A stretch of DNA of 64,000 bases from JBQSUQ01 sp052384575 (GTDB lineage: Bacteria > Pseudomonadota > Gammaproteobacteria > Enterobacterales > Pasteurellaceae): the NCBI GenBank assembly GCA_052384575.1, contig JBQSUQ010000016.1; one strand, 5' to 3'. How positions within the stretch are numbered: the first letter of the stretch is position 1; every line of letters starts with the position of its first letter. Below, piece after piece: positions 1 through 8,069 of the stretch. The notes under the pieces are model-generated. The model made no database searches and was not told the origin of the DNA. It saw only the letters and a list, made by a program, of their open reading frames with translations. A program made the position numbers and the translations under genes.

Positions 1-656
1 TTTGGTTGGAAATTCTCTATTTCAAGATCGCGCCGTACGATAAGTCCCAATACAGGAGTTTGTACTCTGCCAACAGACAATACGCCATTGTAGCCAGCTT
101 GTCGTCCACGAATGGTATAAGCGCGAGTCATATTTATACCATACAACCAATCTGCTCTTGCGCGCGCTAATGCCGATGTGGCAAGCGGAATGAAGTTACG
201 ATTCGGTTGTAATTTTTTGATTGCTTTTTCTACCGCACTTGGATTGAGATCGCTAATTAGGCAGCGTTGGATTTGATCACGTTTATCTGCTGATAAATTG
301 GCGTGACTGAAAACTTCATCAACAAGCAGTTGACCTTCTCTATCAGGGTCTCCTGCATTCACTAATACTTCGGCTTGATGAATCAGTTTTTCCACAATAT
401 TGAGTTGTTTTGTCACTTCTTTACGCGGAATTAATTGCCATTTCTCTGGAACAATAGGCAAATGTTCTAGTCGCCATTGCTTAAAATTAGGATTATAGGC
501 ATCAGGCTCTGCTTGCTCTAAGAGGTGACCAACACACCAGGTGACATAATCATTTTCGCCACAACGGATAAAACCGTCACCTCGTTGGTGAGGTTTGGGC
601 AATACGTCGGCAATAGCGCGAGCGAGACTGGGTTTTTCGGCAATAAAAAGTCGCAT
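1..656 (-). CDS. topB: DNA topoisomerase III, N-terminal part (cut by window edge)
   Basis: Type IA topoisomerase that cuts and passes single DNA strands, helping to resolve linked replication or recombination intermediates. The visible 218 residues start MRLFIAEKPSLARAI, the TopB-type Toprim start with its Glu-Lys pair at 7-8. The Toprim acidic motif DPDREG lies at about 103-108 (D103, D105, E107). A typical ARARADWLYGINMTRAYT stretch follows near 180-195. The catalytic tyrosine region lies beyond the window edge, so integrity of the gene cannot be judged. The ATG is at 656-654. The next gene, yciI, lies upstream on the same strand, behind a hairpin terminator. Confidence 0.93.
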   Translation of the reverse strand, partial: MRLFIAEKPSLARAIADVLPKPHQRGDGFIRCGENDYVTWCVGHLLEQAEPDAYNPNFKQWRLEHLPIVPEKWQLIPRKEVTKQLNIVEKLIHQAEVLVNAGDPDREGQLLVDEVFSHANLSADKRDQIQRCLISDLNPSAVEKAIKKLQPNRNFIPLATSALARARADWLYGINMTRAYTIRGRQAGYNGVLSVGRVQTPVLGLIVRRDLEIENFQP

Positions 657-671
657 AAAGTTAAAATAATG

Positions 672-708
672 AAAACAAGATTTCTATGAGCTATAAAAAT
701 CTTGTTTT
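672..708 (-). terminator. Hairpin terminator between yciI and topB
   Basis: AAAACAAGATTT (672-683) pairs with AAATCTTGTTTT (697-708) across a 13-base loop. The stem is flanked by A and T runs, so it could act in both directions. It separates the yci genes from topB, both read on the minus strand. Confidence 0.7.
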
Positions 709-725
709 TACTGTGAGAACGGTAA

Positions 726-1010
726 TTAAAATACTTTTTTGAATGGTTTGATAATCACTTCGCCATAAACGCCAGCATCAACATAAGGATCTTGTTTCGC
801 CCATTGTTGAGCTTGTTGTAAGGATTCAAATTTTGCAATCACTGTTGAACCAGTTATGGAACTACCATCTTCACTCGGATTTGGTCCTGCGGTTAATAAA
901 CGATCTTCGGCTTTTAATTGTTCCAAACGTGAAAGATGTTGAGGACGTACAGCTAAGCGTTGTTCTAATGTGTTTGGATTATCTTGTGCAAAAATAACAT
1001 AGTATTCCAT
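726..1010 (-). CDS. yciI: YciI family protein (YCII domain)
   Basis: Small cytosolic protein of 94 residues made of a single YCII (dimeric alpha/beta barrel) domain. It starts MEYYVIFAQDNPNTLEQR and carries the conserved His (H25, in RPQHLSRL) and Asp (D36, in AEDRLLTAGP) proposed as the active-site pair of the family. The end, YGEVIIKPFKKVF, is also typical. Biochemical function in the family is not settled. It is the last gene of a four-gene minus-strand series with yciA, yciB and a YciC-like gene, matching the enterobacterial yci grouping. It lies 13 bases after yciA, so co-transcription is likely. Confidence 0.93.
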   Translation of the reverse strand: MEYYVIFAQDNPNTLEQRLAVRPQHLSRLEQLKAEDRLLTAGPNPSEDGSSITGSTVIAKFESLQQAQQWAKQDPYVDAGVYGEVIIKPFKKVF

Positions 1011-1023
1011 TGCCTTTCTCCTT

Positions 1024-1479
1024 TTATAATGACATTTGGCTTAATGCTTGTTCTAACTCTGGGTTATCTTCTCTTGGTACTATTCTTGGTTTACCGTTGC
1101 TATCAATGGCAACATATGTGAATAGCGCTTCTGTTACACAAGTGCGTTCACGCGAGCCTTGGAACACTTTTTTAATCCAGACTTCTACTTTTACTTGCAT
1201 TGAGCTTCGACCAATATTCACTAATTGTCCGTAGCAACATACTACATCTCCCACCGCAATAGGATGAAGGAAAGTCATTTTATCTACACAAACTGTTACA
1301 ACTCGACCTTTGGCAATTTCCTTCGCTAAAATTGCACCGCCCATATCCATTTGTGACATTATCCAACCACCAAAAATATCGCCATTAGCATTGGTATCTG
1401 ATGGCATTGCTAATGTTCTTAGCAATAATGAACCCTTAGGTTGACGGTGTTCATTTTCATTTGATAGCGTACAGCTCAT
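1024..1479 (-). CDS. yciA: Acyl-CoA thioesterase YciA
   Basis: Hot-dog fold thioesterase of 151 residues that hydrolyses a broad range of acyl-CoAs in the cytosol. The start MSCTLSNENE is followed by the family signature SDTNANGDIFGGWIMSQMD (about 27-45), in which the NGDIFGGW segment carries the catalytic Asp (D34). VVTVCVDKMTFLHPI follows, as in other YciA proteins. The H. influenzae homologue is a well-studied broad-specificity acyl-CoA thioesterase. The gene sits 3 bases after yciB and 13 before yciI, in the same minus-strand series. Confidence 0.95.
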   Translation of the reverse strand: MSCTLSNENEHRQPKGSLLLRTLAMPSDTNANGDIFGGWIMSQMDMGGAILAKEIAKGRVVTVCVDKMTFLHPIAVGDVVCCYGQLVNIGRSSMQVKVEVWIKKVFQGSRERTCVTEALFTYVAIDSNGKPRIVPREDNPELEQALSQMSL

Positions 1480-1482
1480 AAA

Positions 1483-2016
1483 TTACTCCTTATCTTGCGG
1501 AAGATAACGATAAATATAAAGTCCAGTGATAATCGTTGCAACTAAAGTCATCGCAATTAAGCCAAATGATTTAAACCCAACCCAGTATTCACTGTGGAAA
1601 ACGCTGATATATATATTGGTCAGCATGCAAAGAATAAAGAAAAATGCCCAGCCTAAATTTAAGCGATTCCACACCGCAGTTGGTAATTGAATTTCTTTAC
1701 CGAGTAATTTTTGGATCAATGGGGTTTTAAATACAAACTGACCAATTAATAAGACAGCGGCAAACAGAGCATTAATTAATGTGACTTTCCATTGCAAATA
1801 TTTAATATCATCAAAATAAGCAGTCAGCAAACCAAAGAAGACAACAGACCCACCTAGAATGATTTGCTGTTTTTCGATTTTTTTATATTTTAATTTTAAG
1901 ATTAGCATTTGAATCATTGTGGCAATAACCAGTACGATTGCCGCTTCTCTTATGCCTGCTAATTTATATACCACAAAGAATAAAATCAGTGGGATAAATT
2001 CTAAAAGTTGTTTCAT
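1483..2016 (-). CDS. yciB: Inner membrane protein YciB (IspZ, septation protein A family)
   Basis: Polytopic inner-membrane protein of 177 residues, the usual family length, with about five hydrophobic segments. It starts MKQLLEFIPLILFFVVYKLAG, the characteristic YciB start. The motif TAVWNRLNLGWAFFFILCMLTNIYI near 113-137 is also typical. Family members influence cell-envelope synthesis and division and have been linked to intracellular septation; the molecular role is unclear. The ATG at 2016 abuts the stop codon of the upstream YciC-like gene (2017-2019) without a spacer, suggesting translational coupling. Confidence 0.94.
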   Translation of the reverse strand: MKQLLEFIPLILFFVVYKLAGIREAAIVLVIATMIQMLILKLKYKKIEKQQIILGGSVVFFGLLTAYFDDIKYLQWKVTLINALFAAVLLIGQFVFKTPLIQKLLGKEIQLPTAVWNRLNLGWAFFFILCMLTNIYISVFHSEYWVGFKSFGLIAMTLVATIITGLYIYRYLPQDKE

Positions 2017-2796
2017 TTATGATGCCTTTTGCGTGAAAACTTGATAGAAACGATAGCTAAATACCATTAAAAAGAGGTTGAGAGCAGAAGTGAGGACGAC
2101 TGCTAAAATCATCATCACTTCATTACGAGCTAATAATGCAATTTGCGCATTCAATATAGTAGCAAGAAAATAGTTGATGACACAGTAAAAAAATAAGGAT
2201 GAATAGCCTTTCTTACCTAATTGAAAATTCACTTTTAACGTATTTCTAAAGGAAGAATTATTACTTAAATAAGCAATTGGGGATAAACAAAGACGGATTG
2301 CTAACCAGCTGGCGATAATAACCAAAATTAATGCTGGAAGTGGTGATATTGGTTCAACCCCTTGAAATAGATGGCTAAGTACAGCAGTTGCTAAGTAAAC
2401 AATGCTGATTAATACAGGAATTAAAATCATGAGCGCCATGATGATGGCTCCCAATAAACGAGGTAAATGAGAGATTGCGGTTGGGATAATACCTTGAAAC
2501 TCACGTTGACTAATTTTATGGACAGTTAATATTCCCCAATAAGAAATAAATAGCCCCACTAAAAATTGAACAACGGTGATTAAGCGGCCATCTGCATTTT
2601 GGGTTTGCTGTAATAAAATTTCCATACGTTGTTCTTGAGTTAATGCTTCGGCATTTTCAATAGCAACGGTTGGATGTAATAGGATTGCCATCAATGTATT
2701 TAAACTTAAAATAACAAGAAAAGTGATAGAAAATTGGCGCTGATTTTGCAAAAAATGCCAGCTATCTTTGAAAAGTTGCGTGAAATTAATTGGCAT
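2017..2796 (-). CDS. yciC: YciC-like UPF0259 membrane protein
   Basis: Predicted inner-membrane protein of 259 residues with about six hydrophobic segments and no catalytic motif I can identify. Position next to yciB, length and overall pattern match the UPF0259/YciC family, whose role is unknown. I place the start at MPINFTQLF (ATG at 2796) because AAGGGA lies just upstream. The longer reading frame would need a TTG at 2820 with no ribosome-binding site. It appears to be the first gene of the yciC-yciB-yciA-yciI series. The region above it carries the divergent ompW promoter. Confidence 0.8.
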   Translation of the reverse strand: MPINFTQLFKDSWHFLQNQRQFSITFLVILSLNTLMAILLHPTVAIENAEALTQEQRMEILLQQTQNADGRLITVVQFLVGLFISYWGILTVHKISQREFQGIIPTAISHLPRLLGAIIMALMILIPVLISIVYLATAVLSHLFQGVEPISPLPALILVIIASWLAIRLCLSPIAYLSNNSSFRNTLKVNFQLGKKGYSSLFFYCVINYFLATILNAQIALLARNEVMMILAVVLTSALNLFLMVFSYRFYQVFTQKAS

Positions 2797-2874
2797 AATA
2801 TCCCTTATAAAATATGGCAAAATTTGGTTGTCTATTATACCTGCTTTGATGGAAAAAGTATAAAAAAGTTAAAA

Positions 2875-2888
2875 TTGATCTATATCAA
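2875..2888 (+). promoter_or_regulatory. FNR box upstream of ompW
   Basis: TTGATCTATATCAA is an exact match to the FNR consensus TTGAT-N4-ATCAA. It lies about 170 bases before ompW, and E. coli ompW is known to respond to FNR. It also lies upstream of the divergent yciC-like gene, so it could act on either side. Confidence 0.75.
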
Positions 2889-2959
2889 AAATAAGGTTTT
2901 AAGTAAAAAATTAAAAAATAGACAATCAACATTATCTTTTTTTAACTTTTTTATTGTTT

Positions 2960-2975
2960 TATGATCTCGATCACA
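2960..2975 (+). promoter_or_regulatory. CRP binding site upstream of ompW
   Basis: TATGATCTCGATCACA differs from the symmetric CRP consensus TGTGATCTAGATCACA at only two positions. It lies 72 bases downstream of the FNR box and about 80 bases before the ompW start, a normal place for an activator site. Together they suggest joint control by oxygen and carbon status. Confidence 0.72.
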
Positions 2976-3057
2976 GTTTTTGTACTCAAAAAGAAGTATA
3001 TTTAACTCCACGTTTAATGACGTATATTTTTTGTGGATATTAACTAAGGAGTCTATG

Positions 3058-3699
3058 ATGAAAAAAACAGCTTTAGCATTAGGTTTAGCAGCAGCATTAG
3101 TAAGTGGTGCAACAATGGCTCACGAAGCAGGCAGTGTTCTTGTTCGTGCGGGTGGCGTATTAGTTGTGCCTAAAACTTCAAATTCAGATTTATCAATTGG
3201 CGGAGCTAAACAAGCTGCACCTTTATCTTTAGATGTGAATTCTAATGCACAATTAGGTTTAACAGCGACTTATATGATCACTGATAACATTGGTGTGGAA
3301 TTATTAGCCGCAACACCATTTAGCCATAGCATCAAATTAGGTAATACTGTTGTTGCTAAAACTAAACATTTACCACCAAGCTTATATGCACAATATTATT
3401 TCTTAGATAAAGATGCGAAAGCACGTCCATATGTAGGTGTTGGTGTGAACTACACTACTTTCTTCAGTGAGAAAGAAGTGTTACCAGGCATGACAAACCT
3501 CAAATTAAAAGATTCTTGGGGCGTAGTTGCTAATGCAGGTGTTGATATTAATTTAGCAGATAACTTGTTCTTAAATGCAGCAATGCATTATGCAAAAATC
3601 AAAACAACTGCAAAATTTGATTTAGGTGGTGCACCAGTATCACAAAAAGTAAAACTTGACCCAATGGTTTACTTCCTAGGTTTAGGTTACCGTTTCTAA
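3058..3699 (+). CDS. ompW: Outer membrane protein OmpW
   Basis: Eight-stranded outer-membrane beta-barrel of 213 residues, thought to admit small hydrophobic molecules. A signal peptide (MKKTALALGLAAALVSGATMA, cleavage before HEAGS) is followed by the OmpW pattern GSVLVRAGGVLVVP, then TYMITDNIGVELLAATPF and LYAQYYFLDKDAKARPYVGVGVNY. It ends in the C-terminal aromatic GLGYRF required for barrel insertion. Two ATGs occur in tandem at 3055 and 3058; AAGGA at 3046-3050 is better spaced from the second. A longer frame from 2980 adds a non-signal-like sequence and was discarded. FNR and CRP sites lie upstream. Confidence 0.95.
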   Translation: MKKTALALGLAAALVSGATMAHEAGSVLVRAGGVLVVPKTSNSDLSIGGAKQAAPLSLDVNSNAQLGLTATYMITDNIGVELLAATPFSHSIKLGNTVVAKTKHLPPSLYAQYYFLDKDAKARPYVGVGVNYTTFFSEKEVLPGMTNLKLKDSWGVVANAGVDINLADNLFLNAAMHYAKIKTTAKFDLGGAPVSQKVKLDPMVYFLGLGYRF

Positions 3700-3717
3700 T
3701 TTCATTTAGAAATGCAA

Positions 3718-3745
3718 AGCCCTTAATTGAATTAAGGGCTTTTTT
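3718..3745 (+). terminator. Terminator of ompW
   Basis: AGCCCTTAAT (3718-3727) pairs with ATTAAGGGCT (3731-3740), followed by a run of T. It directly follows the ompW stop codon. Confidence 0.85.
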
Positions 3746-3789
3746 GTTGGAAAAATATAAGAAAAGTGCGGTGTGTTTTTTCTTATTTT

Positions 3790-5103
3790 TTATTGGGATA
3801 GATTGAGAATAAGAATTTTAGAACGACGCTGATAGTTATAATTTTCTCTTTTCTCTGTTGGTAAATCTTCCACGTTTGCCATTCTAAAGCCACGTTCTTG
3901 GAACCAATGCACTGTTCTTGTGGTTAACACAAATAATTTTTCAATTCCTTGATTGATTGCTCTTTTTTGAATCGCTTCGAGGAGAATATCGCCTCGAGAT
4001 GAATTTCTGTAATCAGGATGAACTGCAACACAAGCCATTTCTGCCATTTTTTCTTCAGGATAACTATTGAGTGCAGCACAAGCGATAATAACACCATCAC
4101 GATCAATAATGGTGTATTTTTCAATATCCATTTCTAATTGTTCACGCGAACGTTTTACTAAAATACCTTGTTGTTCAAGCGGATGAATTAATTGAAGTAA
4201 TCCCGGAATATCGCGAGCTGTTGCAATGCGAATATCTTCTGAATTTTCAATAGAAAGCTGCGTACCCACACCATCACGCGTAAATAGCTCTTGTAATAAA
4301 GAACCGTCTTCTTCATAGCTTAATAAATGGGAACGTTTTACTCCTGAACGACAAACATCAATAGCAGCCTGCAAGAAACGTGCTTGGGAACTGTGGTATT
4401 CATTTTTTTGAATAAAATGAGTTAAATATTCTTCGGCTTGTTGTGGTAGCAGATCGGAAATGGTTTGTTTTTGTTTGTCCAAAATCCCTTGTGTTGAACT
4501 AAAGCCAATTAATTTTTCCGCTTTAATTTTTATCGCCACTTGAGTGGCAATTTCTTCAAAAGGCAGGTTAAAACTTTCGCCTGTAACAGAAGGGGCAACA
4601 GGTCCAATTAATACAATGGCATCACGTTCTAATTGTTGTTTGATATTTTCAGTTTCAATGCGGCGTAATTTACCGCTTAATTGATAATCAACTCCATCAT
4701 CCACACCAATAGGTTGCGCAAGAATGAAATTACTGCTGACCACATTGAGCAATGGTGCGTGAGGTAAACGCATAGAAAGGCGAGAGGTAATATCATAATT
4801 TAGCTTGCCTACAGCTTGCTTCACTAAATCAAGGGTTTTGAGATCCGTTATGCGAATATTTTTATGATATTGAGGAACAATACTATGTTGTTGTAATAAT
4901 TCGTTAATTTGTAAACGAGCACCAAAAACAATAATGAGTTTAATCCCAAGACTATGTAGTAAACGAATATCGTTAATAATATTAATGAAATTAGGGCTTG
5001 CAATGGTATCGCCATCAAGCATGATGACAAAGGTTTTGCCTCTGTGCATATTCACATAGGGGGTTGATTGGCGAAACCAATGGACTAACTCAGTACTACG
5101 CAT
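3790..5103 (-). CDS. argA: N-acetylglutamate synthase ArgA
   Basis: Catalyses the first step of arginine synthesis, acetyl-CoA plus glutamate to N-acetylglutamate, in the cytosol. The 437 residues match the classical ArgA length. An amino-acid-kinase-like domain spans about 1-280 (starting MRSTELVHWFRQSTPYVNMHRGKTFV, with LHSLGIKLIIVFGARLQIN), and a GNAT acetyltransferase domain about 290-437 (ACVAVHPDYRNSSRGDILLEAI, then TTRTVHWFQERGF). It stands alone on the minus strand. A perfect ArgR operator lies 30 bases upstream of the start, so repression by arginine through ArgR (argR at 15606-16073) is expected. Confidence 0.96.
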   Translation of the reverse strand: MRSTELVHWFRQSTPYVNMHRGKTFVIMLDGDTIASPNFINIINDIRLLHSLGIKLIIVFGARLQINELLQQHSIVPQYHKNIRITDLKTLDLVKQAVGKLNYDITSRLSMRLPHAPLLNVVSSNFILAQPIGVDDGVDYQLSGKLRRIETENIKQQLERDAIVLIGPVAPSVTGESFNLPFEEIATQVAIKIKAEKLIGFSSTQGILDKQKQTISDLLPQQAEEYLTHFIQKNEYHSSQARFLQAAIDVCRSGVKRSHLLSYEEDGSLLQELFTRDGVGTQLSIENSEDIRIATARDIPGLLQLIHPLEQQGILVKRSREQLEMDIEKYTIIDRDGVIIACAALNSYPEEKMAEMACVAVHPDYRNSSRGDILLEAIQKRAINQGIEKLFVLTTRTVHWFQERGFRMANVEDLPTEKRENYNYQRRSKILILNLSQ

Positions 5104-5132
5104 AATAAATCCTTATATTTATTCACTAATAT

Positions 5133-5146
5133 TGAATTTATATTCA
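5133..5146 (-). promoter_or_regulatory. ARG box (ArgR operator) of argA
   Basis: TGAATTTATATTCA is a perfect match to the ArgR half-box palindrome TGAAT-N4-ATTCA. A further TGAAT half-site (5153-5157) follows nearby, suggesting a degenerate second box of the usual tandem pair. It lies 30-43 bases upstream of argA. Confidence 0.8.
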
Positions 5147-5221
5147 ATTTTATGAATATGCAAGTGAAATTTATGGAAATAGAAAACTTTGTTATTTTAC
5201 ACCGCACTTTTGAGGATAATA

Positions 5222-5249
5222 AAAAGGCTTTCAATTAAGAAAGCCTTTT
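5222..5249 (-). terminator. Terminator of potD
   Basis: AAAAGGCTTTC (5222-5232) pairs with GAAAGCCTTTT (5239-5249). On the minus strand the stem runs into a T tract just after the potD stop. Confidence 0.85.
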
Positions 5250-5258
5250 GTATAGCAA

Positions 5259-6308
5259 TTATTTTGCTGCTTTTAATTCTTGATAGTATTTTTCGTATAA
5301 CTCAACCGCTTCACCTACGTCATCTTGCCAGTAAGAATTTTGCAAGATTTCAGCTGTAGGGTAGATTGAAGGATCTTGAGTAATTTCTGTTGGTAATTTA
5401 GCTTTTGCTTTTAAGTTAGAGGTTGGGTAACCAATTTCTAACGTTAATTTTTCAGCAGTTGCTTCACCTAACATATAGTTAATTAATTTGTGCGCTGCAT
5501 CTGAATTTTTTGCATTAGCTGGAATTGCTAATGTATCAACCCATAATACTGGACCTTCTTTTGGGAACACCATGTCGATAGTACCTGGTGCTTCTTTCTT
5601 AGCGATACGCACAGAACCATTCCATAATTGACCTAGTTCAACTTCGCCTGCAATAAATGAACTTGCTGGGTTATCAGAGTTGAATGAAAGGACATTTGGA
5701 CGAAGTTTTAATAATTCTTCGTATGCTGCTTTGATTTCATCTGGATTAGTGGTATTAGGGTTTTTACCTAATTTTAATAATGCAATGTTAAATACTTCGC
5801 GAGCATCGTCTAATAATTGTACTTTACCTGCATATTCAGCTTTCCATAAATCACCCCAAGAAGTAAAATCAGAACCTTTATAAGCAGTTGTATTGAATGC
5901 AATACCTGGTGCACCTAATAATTGTGGTAAAGAATATTTGTTACCTTTATCGTAATCTTTATTCAACCAATCTGGATCTAATTCTGCAATAACAGGTAAT
6001 TTGCTGTGATCAAGTTCTTTTAACATACCTTCGCGAGCCATTTTTGACACGAAGTAGTTTGATGGCGCAATAACATCATAGCTATCAGAACCTGCACCTT
6101 GTAATTTCACTTTAGCGAACATTGTCTCATTTGATTCAAGACTTGAACGATTCACTTTAATACCAGTTTCTTGAGTAAATTGGTCTAATAGACCATCTGG
6201 TACATATTCGGTCCAAGTGTAGAGGTTTACTGTATTCTCTTCACTTGCTACAGCTGGTAATGCAACTGAAATTAGGCCAGCTGCAACAAGACCTGCTAAT
6301 TTTTTCAT
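5259..6308 (-). CDS. potD: Spermidine/putrescine ABC transporter, periplasmic binding protein PotD
   Basis: Periplasmic solute-binding protein of 349 residues that delivers polyamines to PotABC. The signal peptide MKKLAGLVAAGLISVALPAVA is followed by the mature start SEENTVNLYTWTEYVPDGLLDQF, the classic PotD pattern. Further hallmarks are ESNETMFAKVKLQG, YDVIAPSNYFVSKMAREGML, and the binding-site segments GQLWNGSVRIAKKE and VLWVDTLAIPANA. It is the last gene of potABCD but is separated from potC by 133 bases that contain a terminator-like hairpin. It has its own ribosome-binding site (AGGAGATG) and its own terminator. Confidence 0.96.
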   Translation of the reverse strand: MKKLAGLVAAGLISVALPAVASEENTVNLYTWTEYVPDGLLDQFTQETGIKVNRSSLESNETMFAKVKLQGAGSDSYDVIAPSNYFVSKMAREGMLKELDHSKLPVIAELDPDWLNKDYDKGNKYSLPQLLGAPGIAFNTTAYKGSDFTSWGDLWKAEYAGKVQLLDDAREVFNIALLKLGKNPNTTNPDEIKAAYEELLKLRPNVLSFNSDNPASSFIAGEVELGQLWNGSVRIAKKEAPGTIDMVFPKEGPVLWVDTLAIPANAKNSDAAHKLINYMLGEATAEKLTLEIGYPTSNLKAKAKLPTEITQDPSIYPTAEILQNSYWQDDVGEAVELYEKYYQELKAAK

Positions 6309-6377
6309 TTAGATCATCTCCTGTGATGAATTAATTAAGAGTAAAATCCGTCCTTCTTTTTCTCGAAGAAATAAAAA

Positions 6378-6415
6378 AACGCCTGACTTCGGTTTAGGGC
6401 CTAATGTCCGGCGTT
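6378..6415 (-). terminator. Intercistronic hairpin between potC and potD
   Basis: AACGCC (6378-6383) pairs with GGCGTT (6410-6415), and GAC/GTC extends the stem after one mismatch. On the minus strand it ends in TTTTTTT. It sits inside the pot operon, so it may reduce read-through into potD or protect an mRNA end. Confidence 0.7.
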
Positions 6416-6441
6416 ATTTTATGTGTAAATCGTTATTTTGT

Positions 6442-7212
6442 CTAGGCTTTATCTTTTTTGCCAATTAATTGCGCTAATAAGACAAGAGCAAGAGAAAGCA
6501 CGATCATAATGGTTGCTAATGCATTGACTTCAGGCGTTACACCAGTTTTTACTAATGAGTAAATCTTGAGTGGTAAGATCTCATAGCTTGCGCCACTTAC
6601 AAATGAGGATACAACCACATCATCTAATGAAAGTGTAAAGCTTAATAACCAACCTGAAACAATTGCAGGTAACGCTAATGGTAAAATAATTTTACGTAAA
6701 ATCGTTACTTCACTTGCACCTAAATCTCTTGCTGCTTCTAACATTCTCACATCAAAGCCTTTTAAGCGAGAATAAACACTCACTACAACATAAGGTAAAC
6801 AGAACGTAATATGTGCTAATAGCAATGACCAAAAGCCTAATGAAATGCCTACCATCATAAATAGCGCTAATAAAGATACTGCCATAACAATATCTGGCGA
6901 CATCATCACAATAAATAGCATTCCACTTACAGCTTGTTTACCGCGGAATTTGTAACGATAAAGAGCAATAGCGGTTAAGCTACCAATTAATGTTGCAATG
7001 GTTGCACCTACAAAAGCGATAACAACAGAATGGATAGCAGATTGAATTAAAGTATCATTATTAAATAAGCGTTCGTACCAGTTCCAGCTAAAACCTTTCC
7101 ATGACAAACCATAGCGGTCTGTATTAAAAGAGTTGGTAACTAAGATAACAATTGGAATGTACAAATAGGCGTACACAACCAACATAAAGAAACTACGTAG
7201 TATGCGACCCAT
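6442..7212 (-). CDS. potC: Polyamine ABC transporter permease PotC
   Basis: Inner-membrane permease subunit of 256 residues with six predicted transmembrane segments (first: LRSFFMLVVYAYLYIPIVILVTNSF). The cytoplasmic EAA loop MLEAARDLGASEVTILRKIILPLALPAI (about 156-183) contacts the PotA ATPase. NWYERLFNNDTLIQSA is typical of PotC. It shares one base with the end of potB, an overlap that indicates coupled translation in the order potA-potB-potC. A hairpin follows before potD. Confidence 0.95.
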   Translation of the reverse strand: MGRILRSFFMLVVYAYLYIPIVILVTNSFNTDRYGLSWKGFSWNWYERLFNNDTLIQSAIHSVVIAFVGATIATLIGSLTAIALYRYKFRGKQAVSGMLFIVMMSPDIVMAVSLLALFMMVGISLGFWSLLLAHITFCLPYVVVSVYSRLKGFDVRMLEAARDLGASEVTILRKIILPLALPAIVSGWLLSFTLSLDDVVVSSFVSGASYEILPLKIYSLVKTGVTPEVNALATIMIVLSLALVLLAQLIGKKDKA

Positions 7213-8069
7213 TATTCTAACTCCACTTTCTTATTCAATAATTTATTGGCTTTATAATAAACCATAATTAACAACGCCATTAAAATCGTTAAGCCAATAC
7301 TAATTGCTGAACCAAATGGCCAGTTACGTGAAATTAAGAATTCACTCTTAATCACGTTACCCACTAATAAGACTTTCGCTCCACCAAGTAAATCGGCTAC
7401 ATAGAACATCCCCATCGCTGGTAGCAATACTAATAAGCAACCAGAGATAATTCCAGGCATAGTCAATGGGATAATAATCTTAATGAAACGTTGGAACGCA
7501 TTTGCGCCTAAATCTTTTGCCGCTTCAAGTAGGCGAAGATCTAATTTCTCAATAGCAGAGTAGAGCGGTAAGATCATAAATGGTAATAGCAAATACACTA
7601 AACCAATAATCACTGCTACTTCAGTATTTAAAATACGAATAGGCTCACTAATCAAACCAATAGAGAGTAAGATTTCGTTTAGTACACCTTTCACGCCAAG
7701 AAAGATTTTCATACCATAAATACGGATTAATGAGTTTGTCCAGAATGGAAGTACCAACAAAAACATTAAAAAAGCGCGGTATTTTGGATTTATCTTGGTC
7801 ATGATAAATGCAAAAGGATAGCCAACCACTAAACATAAAATCGTCGTGATGAGCGACATATACAATGAGTTCCATACCACTTTGCCATACAATGGCTCAA
7901 ATAAGCGCGTATAGTTCTCAAAGGTAAAAGGTAAGGCATAGAAATTACTACTGTCTTTGCTGAGGAAACTCACAATAAACACCAAAAAGTTTGGTGCAAA
8001 AACAAAGAAAATTAACCAAGCAAAGATGATACCAACAGCGAATTTCTGGAACTTATTGGTCGTTTTCAT
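7212..8069 (-). CDS. potB: Polyamine ABC transporter permease PotB
   Basis: Inner-membrane permease of 285 residues that pairs with PotC. The N-terminal membrane segment (FAVGIIFAWLIFFVFAPNFLVF) is followed by FENYTRLFEPLYGKVVWNSL, PFWTNSLIRIYGMKIFL and the EAA loop LLEAAKDLGANAFQRFIKIIIPLTMPGI (about 190-217). The length and TM pattern are standard. Its start overlaps the end of potA by 17 bases and its end overlaps potC by one, so the three form one tight transcription unit. Confidence 0.95.
   Translation of the reverse strand: MKTTNKFQKFAVGIIFAWLIFFVFAPNFLVFIVSFLSKDSSNFYALPFTFENYTRLFEPLYGKVVWNSLYMSLITTILCLVVGYPFAFIMTKINPKYRAFLMFLLVLPFWTNSLIRIYGMKIFLGVKGVLNEILLSIGLISEPIRILNTEVAVIIGLVYLLLPFMILPLYSAIEKLDLRLLEAAKDLGANAFQRFIKIIIPLTMPGIISGCLLVLLPAMGMFYVADLLGGAKVLLVGNVIKSEFLISRNWPFGSAISIGLTILMALLIMVYYKANKLLNKKVELE

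Noticed and set aside
2980..3057. N-terminal extension of OmpW
   Set aside because: The extra residues precede a perfect signal peptide, and the ribosome-binding site is at 3046-3050.
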